This document shows positions 1 through 10,999 of a DNA stretch of 64,000 nt, piece after piece (the first letter of the stretch is position 1; each line of letters opens with the position of its first letter). Origin of the DNA: Symbiodinium natans (lineage: Eukaryota; Sar; Dinophyceae; Suessiales; Symbiodiniaceae); the NCBI GenBank assembly GCA_905221605.1, contig CAJNDS010002371.1:36915-100914 (forward strand). Direction: 5' to 3'. The notes under the pieces are model-generated. The model did not search any database. It saw only the letters and a list, made by a program, of their open reading frames with translations, and was not told the origin of the DNA. Position numbers and translations under genes: made by a program.

Positions 1-1020
1 AGCCATGTATTAAAATCGTATGTACCTTGGATTTTTGGGGATCCCAAGATTAAGGCTCCCCAAAACATCCGAGACCCCAAAATGAGATATACCCTATACC
101 CTTTAGTATCAAAATACGATTCATGCGTTCATTCTTCTCATATTTTTTTTCTTTATGACAAGGTCGCTTGTGGACATCAAGACTGCACTCGTCCATCTAG
201 CAGCGACCGGACCTGAGCCTCCCAAGTAGATTGCGTTTCCTCCAACCTCAGGACACTCCGGGCATTGCAAAACCAACGAACGTCGCTGGTCGGAATTTCT
301 CCTTGTGCTACTGCTTGGAGGTGCTTGAGGTCCAGGCGATCCTGCAGCTGCAAAGCGCCCGGGCCTCAAAGCATTTCGCAAAACATACAACATATAAAAT
401 GTATTTGTACTTGGTGAGAGCAGATGTCGCCGATTGTCGCTGCATCTCATCTATGCTAGGACATTCAACACGGATCCCCAAAGTTCTCTGGGCAGTGCCT
501 AGTGACACAAGCCAGTGTCTCACGAAGCCCCTCTGCACATAGAAGCCCCTAGCAGTCCTTGGGCCTAGCGTGCCAACTGATTTCGTAGATGAAGCTTGAA
601 ACGAAGATGCTCTCCAACTTCAGCAAAATTGGAGCCGCCGAATTCCACAGCGGCTCAGGCACAGGCAAGAACAGCGACTCTAGGACTCTAGAAGACTACC
701 ATGGATGTTGCCAGACGCGCGTTTCCTGTCGGAGCCTTCCCAGCAACCAAAGAAAGGTCAATTGCTAGCGTATGCCAATGGTCTCTTCTTGAGGCTTTGT
801 TCATTAGTAGGCATTATGCTTTAAATATGGACACCATGCTTTCATCTTTCACAGGTTACACGTCCCACATCTTTCCAAGGCCCAGACGGGCTCTCCTCTG
901 CTGCAAGAACTGCCCGAGCAGCTGCAGGAAATTCAGGACCCTCCTCACCAGCCCACAGCTTCAAGAAATGTGCTTAACCGCAATCGTAAAGAACCAGAAT
1001 GAACTCACGGAAGATCCCGG
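1..1020. other. No gene seen
   Basis: No block here shows family motifs, a convincing splice-bounded frame or codon bias. Short frames exist on both strands but look like chance. This would be the 3' flank of the minus-strand threonine synthase gene. Confidence 0.5.
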
Positions 1021-2430
1021 CTATTTGGGGCATGGCAAATGAATCGTGTCCTGGTAGCGTTTCCATGCAGCGCTGCCCAGGGCAACCGTGACCGAATGCT
1101 CAAATTTGCAAGGCGAGGCGGTTGCGAACACAACGCGAGGTACAGCTGTACCATCTGTACTCTGGGCAACTCCCTCGACTGTCTCAGACGTTGCAAAATG
1201 CGCGGCTAAAGCCACAGCTGAATGCGGACATGGTAGATATCCATACTCTTCCACAGAGCGACGCATGCAAGCACACATTGCATCGTCATCAATCCGGGCA
1301 GACGCAAAAGTCTCCTGCATCTTTTGCAGCCAGTTAGCAGGTAGGGTCAGACGACCAGTGACATCCATCTCCGCCATCCAAGTCTTTATCAGCGCTGAAT
1401 CTTCCCCCGTCAAATAAAACAAGACTCGCTCCATGTTGTATGGCACCTGAATGTTGATTGCATCAGACAGGGTTTTTGCCATGTGCTCACTCCGATGAAA
1501 CTCGCCTTTCGTAATGGTTCGGTGAGTAATGTCGTTTGCATTCACACCAGCCACGATTTGTCGAACAGGAAGACCCATCTCACGGGCCATCAATGCTGCG
1601 GCCGTGTTGCCCAAAGCTCCAGCAGGCAGACAGAAGTCCAAGCAACTGCCGACCTCTGCGTGCAACTGGTCCACAGCCCGGAAATAACTCCAAAAGAAGT
1701 GGCAAAGCTGTGCTAGCGGCCGACCCAAGTTGTAGGAGTTGATGCCACACAGGCCATGTCGTTCTGAAAACTCTGCATCGGAACTCAGTTTCTTGATGGG
1801 CAGGTCCATATCATCTCCTCCACCCTCGAACGTTACAACCTGCGCTCCGACACCAGACACTGTCGTCATCTGCCGTCGCTGCAATTCGGAGATTTGTCCT
1901 TCTGGATAAAAGGCAATGATTTTCAAGTTTGTGCAGGCCGCGTCTGACACGGCCCTCATAGCAGCCGGACCAGTATCACCAGTCGTGGATACCAGGAAGG
2001 TGCGCCGTTGATTTCGACGCTTTGCGAAATAAGCAAGAAGGCGCACAAGCAGCTGCTGGCCCAAATCCTTGAAGCAGAATGTGGGCCCGTGGAACAGCTC
2101 GGCGATGAAAACCTGGGGAGCATCAGCTCCGGCATCAGCTGCCAAACGCTTCAAAGGTACCACAGGCACAATCTCGGGAAGCAAGAAACTTTCATAGCTT
2201 CCACGCACCACTTCCCGAAGGTCAGCCTCCGTCAGCTCGTCGCCTGCAAAGAGCTTAATGATCTCCAGGGCAAGTGAAGGGAAGTCAAGCTCACGCCACG
2301 CACGCAATGTCTCTGCAGAGAGTTTCGGGAGCTCTTCCGGAACATATAGTCCTCCATCTGGTGCGTATCCGCGTGACAAAGCCTGCTCAAAGGTTGCGCC
2401 TGCCTCACCACGAGTGCTACGGTAGCGCAT
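1021..2430 (-). CDS. Threonine synthase (intronless)
   Basis: A complete 469-residue frame, ATG to TAG, for a PLP-dependent threonine synthase, which converts O-phosphohomoserine to threonine. The N-terminus YRSTRGEAGATFEQAL followed by YAPDGGLYVPEELP is the signature of the longer yeast/eubacterial form. The PLP lysine is Lys121 in PTFCFKDLGQQ; the phosphate-binding STTGDTGPAA loop lies at about residues 148-157; SYNLGRPLAQ and LPAGALGN follow in the expected order. The length fits the family, which runs to about 430-515 residues. It is unusual here in having no intron, while most neighbours are cut into many small exons; a retroposed copy or simple intron poverty would explain this. No leader relic is visible upstream and no targeting peptide is obvious, so a cytosolic location is only an inference. 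Confidence 0.95.
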   Translation of the reverse strand: MRYRSTRGEAGATFEQALSRGYAPDGGLYVPEELPKLSAETLRAWRELDFPSLALEIIKLFAGDELTEADLREVVRGSYESFLLPEIVPVVPLKRLAADAGADAPQVFIAELFHGPTFCFKDLGQQLLVRLLAYFAKRRNQRRTFLVSTTGDTGPAAMRAVSDAACTNLKIIAFYPEGQISELQRRQMTTVSGVGAQVVTFEGGGDDMDLPIKKLSSDAEFSERHGLCGINSYNLGRPLAQLCHFFWSYFRAVDQLHAEVGSCLDFCLPAGALGNTAAALMAREMGLPVRQIVAGVNANDITHRTITKGEFHRSEHMAKTLSDAINIQVPYNMERVLFYLTGEDSALIKTWMAEMDVTGRLTLPANWLQKMQETFASARIDDDAMCACMRRSVEEYGYLPCPHSAVALAAHFATSETVEGVAQSTDGTAVPRVVFATASPCKFEHSVTVALGSAAWKRYQDTIHLPCPK

Positions 2431-2759
2431 CTCAGCGTAGCTTCCTTATGCAGCTGCGAAGAGCTGAACAAGGGAGATGTTGCTTGTGCAATTGCTTACG
2501 CTTTGCTGTGGAAGCCTTTGTTTCTGAGTTCTTGAACTTCACATTTTTCTTCTCTGGCCTGATCCAAGCTTCCCACAAGTCGGCGAATGCAAATTGCAAT
2601 GGCTTTGAGCTGTGGCTCTAATTAAGCTGCGGCATGCCGTGGCGACCTTGTACATAAGACTGGCAAGGACCAGCAACTTGCGCCGTGATGGCGCATGCGC
2701 TGCGCTTTTCTTCACTTCACTTCTTGGAAAGTCCAAAAGGGGGGGGTACCATGGGGTAC
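2431..2759. other. Spacer upstream of threonine synthase
   Basis: No supported coding block. This holds the 5' flank of threonine synthase and, further up, the 3' flank of the next minus-strand gene. Confidence 0.4.
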
Positions 2760-2945
2760 CTAAAAGAAGCCGCCTCCGGTTCCTCCGGTTGCCGGAGGCT
2801 TGGCTCGGGACGGCTCTTGGGACTCGGCCACGGGTCTTGGAGCTGGGCTCCGAGAGGGAGCTGCAAGGGCTTTCGGCCGCGCATCCTGAGGGACTGCCCT
2901 TGTTGCAGCCGCTGCAGCCGTTGCAGCCGCCGGCCCTTGGGGCGG
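2760..2945 (-). CDS. Ala/Pro-rich terminal exon, candidate
   Basis: A minus-strand frame rich in Ala, Pro and Arg (GPAAATAAAAATRAVPQ, then SRSPAPRPVAESQEPSRAKPP) ends in GGTGGGFF and a stop. Composition and GC content resemble a low-complexity C-terminal tail rather than an intron. It could be the last exon of the PDZ/coiled-coil gene upstream, but no join was demonstrated. No function can be assigned. Confidence 0.35.
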   Translation of the reverse strand, partial: PPQGPAAATAAAAATRAVPQDARPKALAAPSRSPAPRPVAESQEPSRAKPPATGGTGGGFF

Positions 2946-3505
2946 AGGAAGCCTGATCCAGCAGTTCCAAACGGTCAAAGCCTGAAGCTCAACAGATTCT
3001 CGTGTTTTCGACTATGTTTGCGTTCCAAGGAACGGCAGGTCATGTCCCAGCAGTTCAACACCATGAGCAACGACAGCATAGTGTTGCCCAGCCTTTCACG
3101 ATCTGCGCAACTCATTGGAAGAGAGCGCTGGTTGGCACCACAGCACTGCCCACATGCAGGCCTCCATGTAAACATGAAACAGACGCCCACAACAAGGGCA
3201 AGCAAAAGTCGATCGGCCAGCGGCATCTTAGCAGGAAGGTGCAGGACATCACATCTGGGTCGCAGCTGATTCAGCTGAGATGGCTGCCAGATTGATCACT
3301 GTTTGTCAAGGCGGGCAACTTGGCAACCAAGGACCTCACAGCTTTGAGGGGCTACAGCATCATGCCGGATGCCAGCATAGATGGGGCAGGGGGAGTCATA
3401 AAGCACAGTCCGAGCCGGCTGCTCATGGTCATATGCACGCTCCTAACTGCAGCTTGACACCAGATCAGCAACACTCGCCAGCTCCCAAACAGCCCATGTG
3501 CCTGT

Positions 3506-5160
3506 TGTCTTCGTGCCGTTTCTCTGGCCAGACGCTCTCTGCGCTGGTCCTCTGCCTGCACTGTCTGCAAGTATGCACCAGAGCATTATGTAAGGCTTTC
3601 CTCATGTGACAGAAATGAGAAGCGACATACCCCAACAGCCATCAAGCGGACAGCCATCTGAAATGAGCCCAACTGGAAGCAACTGCAGAAAAAAATCCGC
3701 GAACTCTTCTCTGTTCGGACCTGCACGGTCAAGTCCTCAGGCAAGGTCGCCTGGGCCATTTGTCGGTAGAAGTCCTCCTGCATGGCCTCTAGTGTGGCCA
3801 GAGCCTGCCAAGAAGCGGAGGCTGCCTCCTTCTCTGTTTCGTTTACCCACCACCAAGCTAAGCAAGAGAGGTTTGAGGACGTAGACCAGAGTTGGGCTAG
3901 AACTTGTTTGCTACGGTCACGACAGTGTGGGTGCAAAAAGGTTTATCCCTTCGCCCAAAGAAAAGGGCATCAAGAGTTTCAGCTGCCAACCACGGCCGAC
4001 CCACGGACCAAGCATCTCTGGAACTCCTTCTGACTGATCCCGCCCCCCATGCCCCAGAATGGAATTTGCCACAACTCCAAACCCAGCTTTAGCTGGGGAG
4101 GCGCGGTGCGAGTTCCCTTCCCCTTGTCACACCCGAAACATTCAAAGCGTGCCTCTTTGCCGTCTCTGATGGCCTTCAGACGCCTTTTCTCCTCGGGCGA
4201 GAGGCAGCTCGATGATGCACGACCATTCTAGGAATCGCAAACGGCAAGCTGATGGCAGGCGTCCGCATTGGCTCTTCGTTTCTTCTCCGCTTCAGAGAGT
4301 TCCTCCGACTCCGCAGAGCATCGTCAACCCGAAACTGTTTCCTGTGTCAAGTTCGCCCGCCTGCATGGCTTCAATGATCACCTTGTATCGTTCCATTGCT
4401 TCCTCTTCCTCCGTCAGTACCTGCAGCTGCACGTTCCTTCCCTTCACAAAAACCACGATTGCAATAATGGTCTCCAAGCCTTGCACCTGCCAAAACACAT
4501 CTAAAACAAATTGCATCCGGCGAGCTGAAGACTCCGTCGGAATTTCCTCGTCATCCTCTCATGTCAAGGCACATCATTTCCGCCTTCACACAAACCTTCA
4601 CGTGTCGTGCCGTCCAACCCTACACCTGTTCGATCTTTGGCAGACGCTGATTCAGTCAACCTGCTGTGGTTTTGATGCATATTTGGAATAAACCAGCCTG
4701 ATCGATATCTCCTGAAGTGCTGGCTTTCTAGGAATGAGGACTTCAGCTTTCAGAAAGTTGGGGTGTTGCTCAGCATCCGGAACGCAGCCCAGCCCTGTCC
4801 AAGAGTCCTCGTGAAACCTGCTTAACGGCGCGAGCTGGATGTCAAGAACCTGGAGCATCTAACACATGAAGGCTGCCAGGGAGAAAATGGCAAAGGCTGC
4901 AAGCGCTGCAAAACAGAAGATTGGAAGCCCTGCAGGAACTTTCGGATTCATCATGTCCTCCTTGAAGCCAACTAGACCATCTTTGCCATTGACCTGTGCA
5001 CAAGTGGAAAGCCGCAACATGCAGCAACACTGCCACAGAAAAGGCAATTGCACTCAGATTCAGATCGCAATACATCCCGTTACGTCCACCTTCACGATGG
5101 AATCACCTGGACGAATCCTGTCTTTCGGATGCTTTTCATTCCACCTTGTCCAAGTGATTC
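3506..5160 (-). CDS. PDZ-like domain and coiled-coil protein (partial, spliced)
   Basis: At least eight minus-strand exons. One ends at 5090 and encodes LGITWTRW then DRIRPGDSIVK. Exon 4940-4993 gives VNGKDGLVGFKEDMMNPK. Exon 4698-4849 starts VLDIQLAPLSR. Joined, these give the carboxylate-loop LGI, the RIRPGDSIVKVNG turn and a closing beta strand of a PDZ-like fold. Exon 4342-4426 (LTEEEEAMERYKVIIEAMQ), a block near 4130-4205 (SPEEKRRLKAIRDGKEARFECFGC), a block near 3736-3851 (SWQALATLEAMQEDFYRQM) and one near 3506-3567 (QAEDQRRERLARETARRQQ) add charged, helical sequence. Donors are GT, GC and GA. Both ends are missing. The role is probably scaffolding, by inference only. The apparent membrane tail and stop read through at 4859 lie in an intron. 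Confidence 0.6.
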
Positions 5161-5329
5161 CAAGTGTGAGGCTTAGGCTTTAAGGCTGATGGCCTCCTGC
5201 AATACCATGAGGCCGGTGCTGGCAAGCAAGTCCGCCAGCAGCAAGGTTTTGAATCCTGAGAGGAAGACGCCACTCAGTCACACAGTCACTGTAGCCTAAA
5301 CGCGACAAGTCCGAAATGCGAGAGATCAG

Positions 5330-5830
5330 CTACTCGCGGCCACAGCCACGTTGCTTGGTTTTCGCGTACATCCTGTCATTAATAAGCCAGACACCCTGAG
5401 GATTCGACTCCAAGGAGGGCTGCTCAACCTGCATACCTTCTTGCCAGCTGGGGCAGGGTTTCCAGAGCTTGCACATCGCAGACAGAAAGGCTCGGTAAGG
5501 ATCACACCTAGCTTGCCGCCATCGGAGCGGTCTAGCCCTGCAGTTGCCGATGATGCATAGACAGCATCTGAAATCCCTGACATGATCCGGCACTGATCTT
5601 GGCTAAGGGTCCCACTGACGTAATAGAACTTCGGGGGCTGGCACCAGGCAGCACAGCAGCAATTGCCCAACACAGCACTTGTGAATCAAAGGTCTACAGC
5701 TGAAACCAATCCATCTCCTACCGCATGTGGACGCGTGTGGATGCTTACATGCCAGCAGGCTCCTTGTGAACTCGTGATCCTGGGACAGCTTCAATGTCCA
5801 GTACCTTTGGCGGGGCTTCTCCGAAGGCAC
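5330..5830 (-). CDS. Unassigned exons upstream of the PDZ-like gene
   Basis: Two minus-strand blocks with coding character. One near 5770-5825 reads PPKVLDIEAVPGSRVHK and ends at AAG before GA. One near 5511-5630 reads FYYVSGTLSQDQCRIMSG and DAVYASSATAGLDRSDGG and ends before GT. A further frame near 5330-5460 is weaker. They may belong to the 5' part of the gene below. I do not recognise the protein. Confidence 0.4.
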
Positions 5831-5851
5831 ACCGCAAACCGCTCTGCACAC

Positions 5852-6600
5852 CAGCTACTTGCACCGGCTACTGCAGCCACAATGGACCTTCACCGCGCCG
5901 TCCATGAGCTCCTGGCTATATCCAGCCATGCCTGGCTTTCCGTTCACCTGGCACCCACTCTCGGCAAGCATTCCATTGGCCGAGGAAAGCTCAAACGGGG
6001 ACACGCATCGCCAGCCTTCTTGATCTTGTAGCCAACTTGCAGGGCACTGCGTGGGTTAGCATAGTTCCACCTGCTAAGGACATCTGAGTCCCAGCTGCTT
6101 TATGCCTAGGGTGACTCGCAGTGAGGCTCCGGCTGGGAAGCTAAGGAGTCGGGGTTGATTCCTCGAACCCTGGCGGAGACTGCTAGGGATGAGCTGCCAT
6201 GACGCAGACATTGCATTGCTAAGCACACTGCTCAAGGGTTTTTTTGTCAAGCGCCAGGCCTGAAAGGGCGCAGCCCAGCTAAGCATGTCGACTAGAGTGC
6301 TACAAAAACATCGTGTCACACTTCCTCGGGAAGCACGTTTGAGCTTCGAACCCAGCTTCTCATTGCCCGGCCTCTCAAGACCTGAGACACAACATTCTCC
6401 CACACCACGACCGCCGCAACTTCCCATTTGGCCCCAGGCGAATTTTCAGAACGCGCGAAGCCTGGACAAATGTCTCAACCACCAAAATAACCGTTTAACT
6501 GTTTAACCTTAAGGCTTCGCTGCTGAGCCTCTTTTGCAGCTTCCTCCTGCCAAGCCCGTGCGTCTGGCATTGCTCGAACATGCTCGAACCCGTGACCGAT
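5852..6600. other. No confident gene
   Basis: A minus-strand stretch near 6490-6590 (DARAWQEEAAKEAQQRS) could be a further exon of the EF-hand gene that follows, since it is charged and helical. Nothing else is supported. Confidence 0.35.
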
Positions 6601-6615
6601 GCGCGGCTCCTTTAC

Positions 6616-9600
6616 TTTCAACTGTAGGGTTGCATAGGCCCAATTGAACTCATCCATGCCCATCTTGCCCGTGAAGTCTTTGTCAAACTCGTCGAAGATC
6701 TCCTGAAAAGCTCTCAAAGACCCAGACGTTCATACCTCTCCTCCTTCAGAAGCTGCCGATCCTCCAGCACATCATAGCTGGGAGCTGCATGACCCTGCAT
6801 TTGCGAGATCTGTCGCGCAAGTCCTTTGAATTCTACCTGCGGTGGTGCATGGAGAATCGGAGCTTTGCTAACCTCTCATCTCTCCAGAGAACTGCGCAAG
6901 TTGCGAAGAGAACTGCAGCCCTCATTACCAGTGGATAAGCTGCAGCCTAGATGCAGTGCTAAGAAAGACCTTGTCCCATTAACATCCATTAACCAAAGTC
7001 GTTTGTGAACCAAACCTCATTGCCCCTGAAAGCCGGAGGTACCAAGGTCATCGTCTGGTCTCCATCCACGTCGAACTTCTCTCTCAAGGCGACCATCTGT
7101 GCTTGCGTAAGGCCCTTAGTGACAAAACGCAGGCAAGTCTCTTTAAGGCTGGTGCTCGAGACATGAATCTTGGATGGAAAGGAATCTCGTGCTCGTGAAG
7201 TAAACCCTAGCCCTCGGTCAGGCACAAAGACCGCGGTCTCTTCTTAAGAATGCTACAAAATGCTGCCGAGACTCGGCGGTACCACTTGCAGATGCTACTG
7301 ATTGGGCCTTGGACTTCACAGCAGCCACACCTGCCGGATTTTATTGGTATAGGCGAAAAAGCGAAAAGCACAGCAGCTCCACCAAATTCCCGGGAAGCCC
7401 TGCTGGCCTTTAGGAGGCGGCGGGTGACCGGCCTGCGTCCAGATTCTGTAGCGATATGATGCAAAAGCAAGACCGGCTCTGCACAAAACGGCCGCGCACT
7501 ATTCTTGCATGAACATATACTTACTGTTTTCATGAATTTATACCTATATGGTTTTAGTTGTATGCACAAACATTGTTCTACCAATTTGACTTAGACTTGG
7601 ACTTATACTTATACTTACACTTATATTATACTTATACTTATTCTTATACTTTTCTTATATAGCTCTGTTTGTACTCATGTGTTAATTCGCCTCGGCTTCC
7701 TGCCGAGAAGCGTTTCGAACAAGCAGGGACGGATCCGGTCTCCTTCCCCCTAACCCAACCCTTCCGTGCCAAATTTTTTGACGCCCCCCCCCCCCCCCCC
7801 CCCCCGCCCTGTGCGACCCCCCCCCCTCGAGCTGCAAACCGATGCTGCCTGTCGGCGGCTCCTATAGAGGGGATGCTCCAAAATGCACGCATTTTGGTTG
7901 TTTTTGGAACTTTTTTGATTTCGCCTTTCGCCTCAGACCCCGCTGGGACCCCCCCCTGGGCCCCCCCGCCCCCCCGAACCCCCCCGTTTCTGGGACCCCA
8001 CTTCCCTTCCTGACCCCCCTTCTTTTTGAGGCCCTTTCCTCCTTTCCTGTGGGCCGGCCCGGCTGCCGAGGCGGCGCGCGCAAGCGTTTACAGTCATGCA
8101 TACATATTTCTGCACGTCTACGTATATATATATATATATATATATATACCATGTATACAGTATACACACATATTGTATCAGATTGTACTCGCCGTCGCCG
8201 TCTCTGCGCACCGCTTGCCAGCAAGCCAAGCCTTCGTCTTCTTCATGCCCTCAACTTCTGCTCGTGCTTGATTGCCACGAAACTTCGCCTGCAGGGCACT
8301 GGAAATGTTGCACCCAACTGAGGCCATCGCTGCGCAACAGCGGCCTGGATCTTGATCGCCGCTGCGGCCTTGGAGGAAGATGATGTGGCGGAAGCTCACA
8401 AGGTCTTTTAAATTTTCAAGCTGTGACAGGTACGTACTGCAAGGATGTGCAAGGCGCTCCTCCACCTCCTGCTGCAGCGTGGCGTAGGCCCAATTGAACT
8501 CTTCCATGCTCATGTTGCCGCTGCCATCCTCACGTATCAAGCGCACTCAATCGCCTCGAACTGAAGAGCTGAGGTACCGTGCTTGAAAATGAGGCAATTA
8601 AACATGTCGTTGTGGTTTGCTGCGGGATGCGATATGGTGCCTAGGACATTCAAACCCTGAAGCTCCATGAAGGTACTCTTTGCAGATCATTGCAGCTGCG
8701 TACCGTCCTTGTCGAACTCCTGAAAAACTTCCTTGCAACGGAATCGTGCAAGTGGCTCTACTCTGCTCTGTTCACATTCCGACTTGCACGATATGATCCA
8801 TGCTGCCAGGAATCCTTCAGACTCGTATCAGAGGGGAGGTTCTGCCCCTTCAGAGCTGCGATTTCACGTGCCTGGAATGCACAAGCAAACCCACCAAAGT
8901 GTGCAAATGTCAGTTGAACTGTCTTGAGATCTCCACCATGGCGTCGAACTCATCCTTGTTGCACTTCTTCGGTTAGAGTTAGAGGCTTTCGAGACTTAGA
9001 TTTGTAACTAAAGAAACGTTAATGCGAATGCCGACGCGGAACAACAGACAACATCTTGTCCTCGGCTGCACTGAATTGGCAGTCAGGAAGTCAGAAACCC
9101 ACCAAGGAAGAGACATCAATGAGTCATCAACATCTTCTCAGGCCAGGATTCATTGTTTGTGTCATATTTCTGTCTGAGTTGGCTCAACTGCTCCTCTGAT
9201 AATGCCTCAGCGTCGGAACCAGACATGCTTCCATCCCTGGAGTATTTCTGCTTCAAAGATGACCTATACTGGCTGTCATCCAAGGTGCAGCCGTCCCGGC
9301 AGTGTGCGCTTTTGCCTTTGCTCCTGGGCTCCGCAATGTGCGGAAGACCGGCAAGGCTTGCGACATCTCGAGATATTCTGCACTCTGGCGCGAATTTGCA
9401 TGAATCCCACACAGCGAGTCTCTTGCTCTCTCCTGCTTTTTTGGGTGGCGGAGGTGGAGGTGGCGCTTTGGGCCGGGCTTTAGGAGCTCCCTCCTCGCAG
9501 TCACGTTGGCAAAAGTAAAAGCTGAATACACAAGGATTTGCAGCTGGCACGGCTTACTAGTGGGATTAAGTCGTAGCTTTAAGCCTATCACGAGGTTGAA

Positions 9601-10537
9601 GTGTTCACCGCATTGATCAGCTATCTGCGGTTGGCACACGGCATGGTTCCCTGATCTTGGGCAACGGCGAGCGCACACACTCACGCCCCTACTCAGGGCT
9701 GTCATTGAGCTCCCACACATTCTCCTCTCAACTCGGGCAGGCATGTTGCTTTTCGCGCCTGAAGTTCAGCTCTCGCTTGATTTCCTCGAAATCTGGCCTT
9801 GCAGGCTGGTGCAGTTCCCACGCGTCAATGACCGCCTGCAGGCTCCTCCCTTGATGCACTGAACAGGATAGTCACTAAGCCTAGACTATGCATGGAAGGC
9901 AAGGGCTTCGCAAAATAGCTCCGATGCCTGGATCCTTGTTGCAGCCGCTTCCTCAAAATGTCTCGAACTCTACTAGCTACCACCCAAAGGAATGTAAAGC
10001 GCAACAGCGGCTCAGACATCTTCAGACATCTTCATGCCATTTTCCACCATCGAGCCGGGCCTGCACCTTCCTCTGCAAGGTTGCGTAGGCCCAGTTGAAC
10101 TCTTGCATGCCTCGGGCAGCAAAGAGCACTAAGAGCACGAAGAAGCACTGTACTATGCAACTCAAGCTTCTTCAACTGAAAACTGACCAGTAGCTCTGCC
10201 GAGAGACTTAGCTTGCCGCTGTTATCCTTATCAAACTCTTGAAAGATATCCTTGGATAGAAGAAGCGCCCGCGGCATCCAGCAACACAAGCATCATGCTA
10301 CGTTGTGACAACAAGCTACGCTTTCAGCACTGCGTGCACATGGGACGGAAATGCTGCAAGTCTAAGTGCTGCAAACAAGGCGCCTTAAGGTCCTCTTCGC
10401 GGGGGGCCGGCGACTTCTGCAGCCCGGCAAGCTCCGCGCACAACCCGGCAAACTCGGCCTCACTCAGGGTCGGCTCACGGTCCAAGAATGCACAGAGGAA
10501 GCGCGCATGGTCCGGTTGGAGATGCGTTGAAACTCGC
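6616..10537 (-). CDS. EF-hand repeat protein(s), spliced
   Basis: Repeated EF-hand pairs on the minus strand. Exons placed: 10384-10537 (PTLSEAEFAGLCAELAG); 10208-10250 (DIFQEFDKDNSGKL) joined to 10048-10110 (MQEFNWAYATLQ); a proline-rich exon near 9152-9500 (a run of seven Pro, then EEQLSQLRQKYDTNN); a short one near 8930 (KCNKDEFDAMVE); 8708-8731 (EVFQEFDK) joined to one starting 8528 (DGSGNMSMEEFNWAYATLQ); 7043-7114 (FDVDGDQTMTL) joined to 6741-6836 (VEFKGLARQISQ); 6616-6702 (EIFDEFDKDFTGKMGMDEFNWAYATLQ). Full 12-residue calcium loops form across several joins. The signature EFNWAYATLQ recurs three times. This could be one long protein or up to three tandem genes of pro-rich linker plus EF pair. 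Calcium binding is well supported; the target is unknown. Confidence 0.7.
7560..8170. repeat. Low-complexity block with C-tract and (TA)n
   Basis: Holds TTATACTTA-type repeats (7590-7660), a C run of about 22 at 7784-7805 with more C-runs to about 8020, and an (AT)n run at about 8121-8149. It separates two EF-hand modules and is probably intronic or intergenic. Confidence 0.85.
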
Positions 10538-10799
10538 CTGTTTTTCCAGATCGATGATCGGCTGGTATCAGATGTCAGATCTAGCAGAGTCTGGAAGCAT
10601 CATCCGATGTGCAACCGAGGTGCGTAAGTCAGTGAAGAGTCTTTGTCCGTATCATACTTCCTAAGCCCCAAGTCAAACTAGAGAAACCAGATCTGGTGTA
10701 AAGAAGAGTCCATGAACCGACGCGCTCTCCGATTCAGACTCTGCAGATGGTTCTGCCCAGTATCTTCCTCAAGGCCTCAAGTTGCTGGGACGTCAAGGC

Positions 10800-10965
10800 C
10801 TCAGAGAGTCAAATGGAGAGCACAGAGCATAGAGCGCCTTTTGCGCACATGGCCTTCCCATGTCCTCATGGCCTTCCCTGATCTTTCCTTTTGGTCGGGC
10901 TACTGCTATGCCAGAGTTTGCCGCATCCGCCTCCGCTTTGGCCCTTGCATCGCCTAAGTTTGGCC
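10800..10965 (-). CDS. Candidate exon, unknown
   Basis: After a TTAG acceptor near 10957 the minus strand reads GDARAKAEADAANSGIAVARPKGK and IREGHEDMG. The Ala/Lys-rich run looks coding. It lies just upstream of the EF-hand exons and may be part of their 5' end. No family recognised. Confidence 0.4.
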
Positions 10966-10999
10966 ATGGCGAGCCATGTCGCACGAGGTCCATCAAGGT

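Noticed and set aside
4859..4993. Membrane-anchored C-terminus with stop, reading on from the PDZ-like exon
   Set aside because: A GT after PNPK-type codon at 4939 and a CAG acceptor at 4850 give a better PDZ-like continuation (VLDIQLAPL); the hydrophobic stretch is intron.
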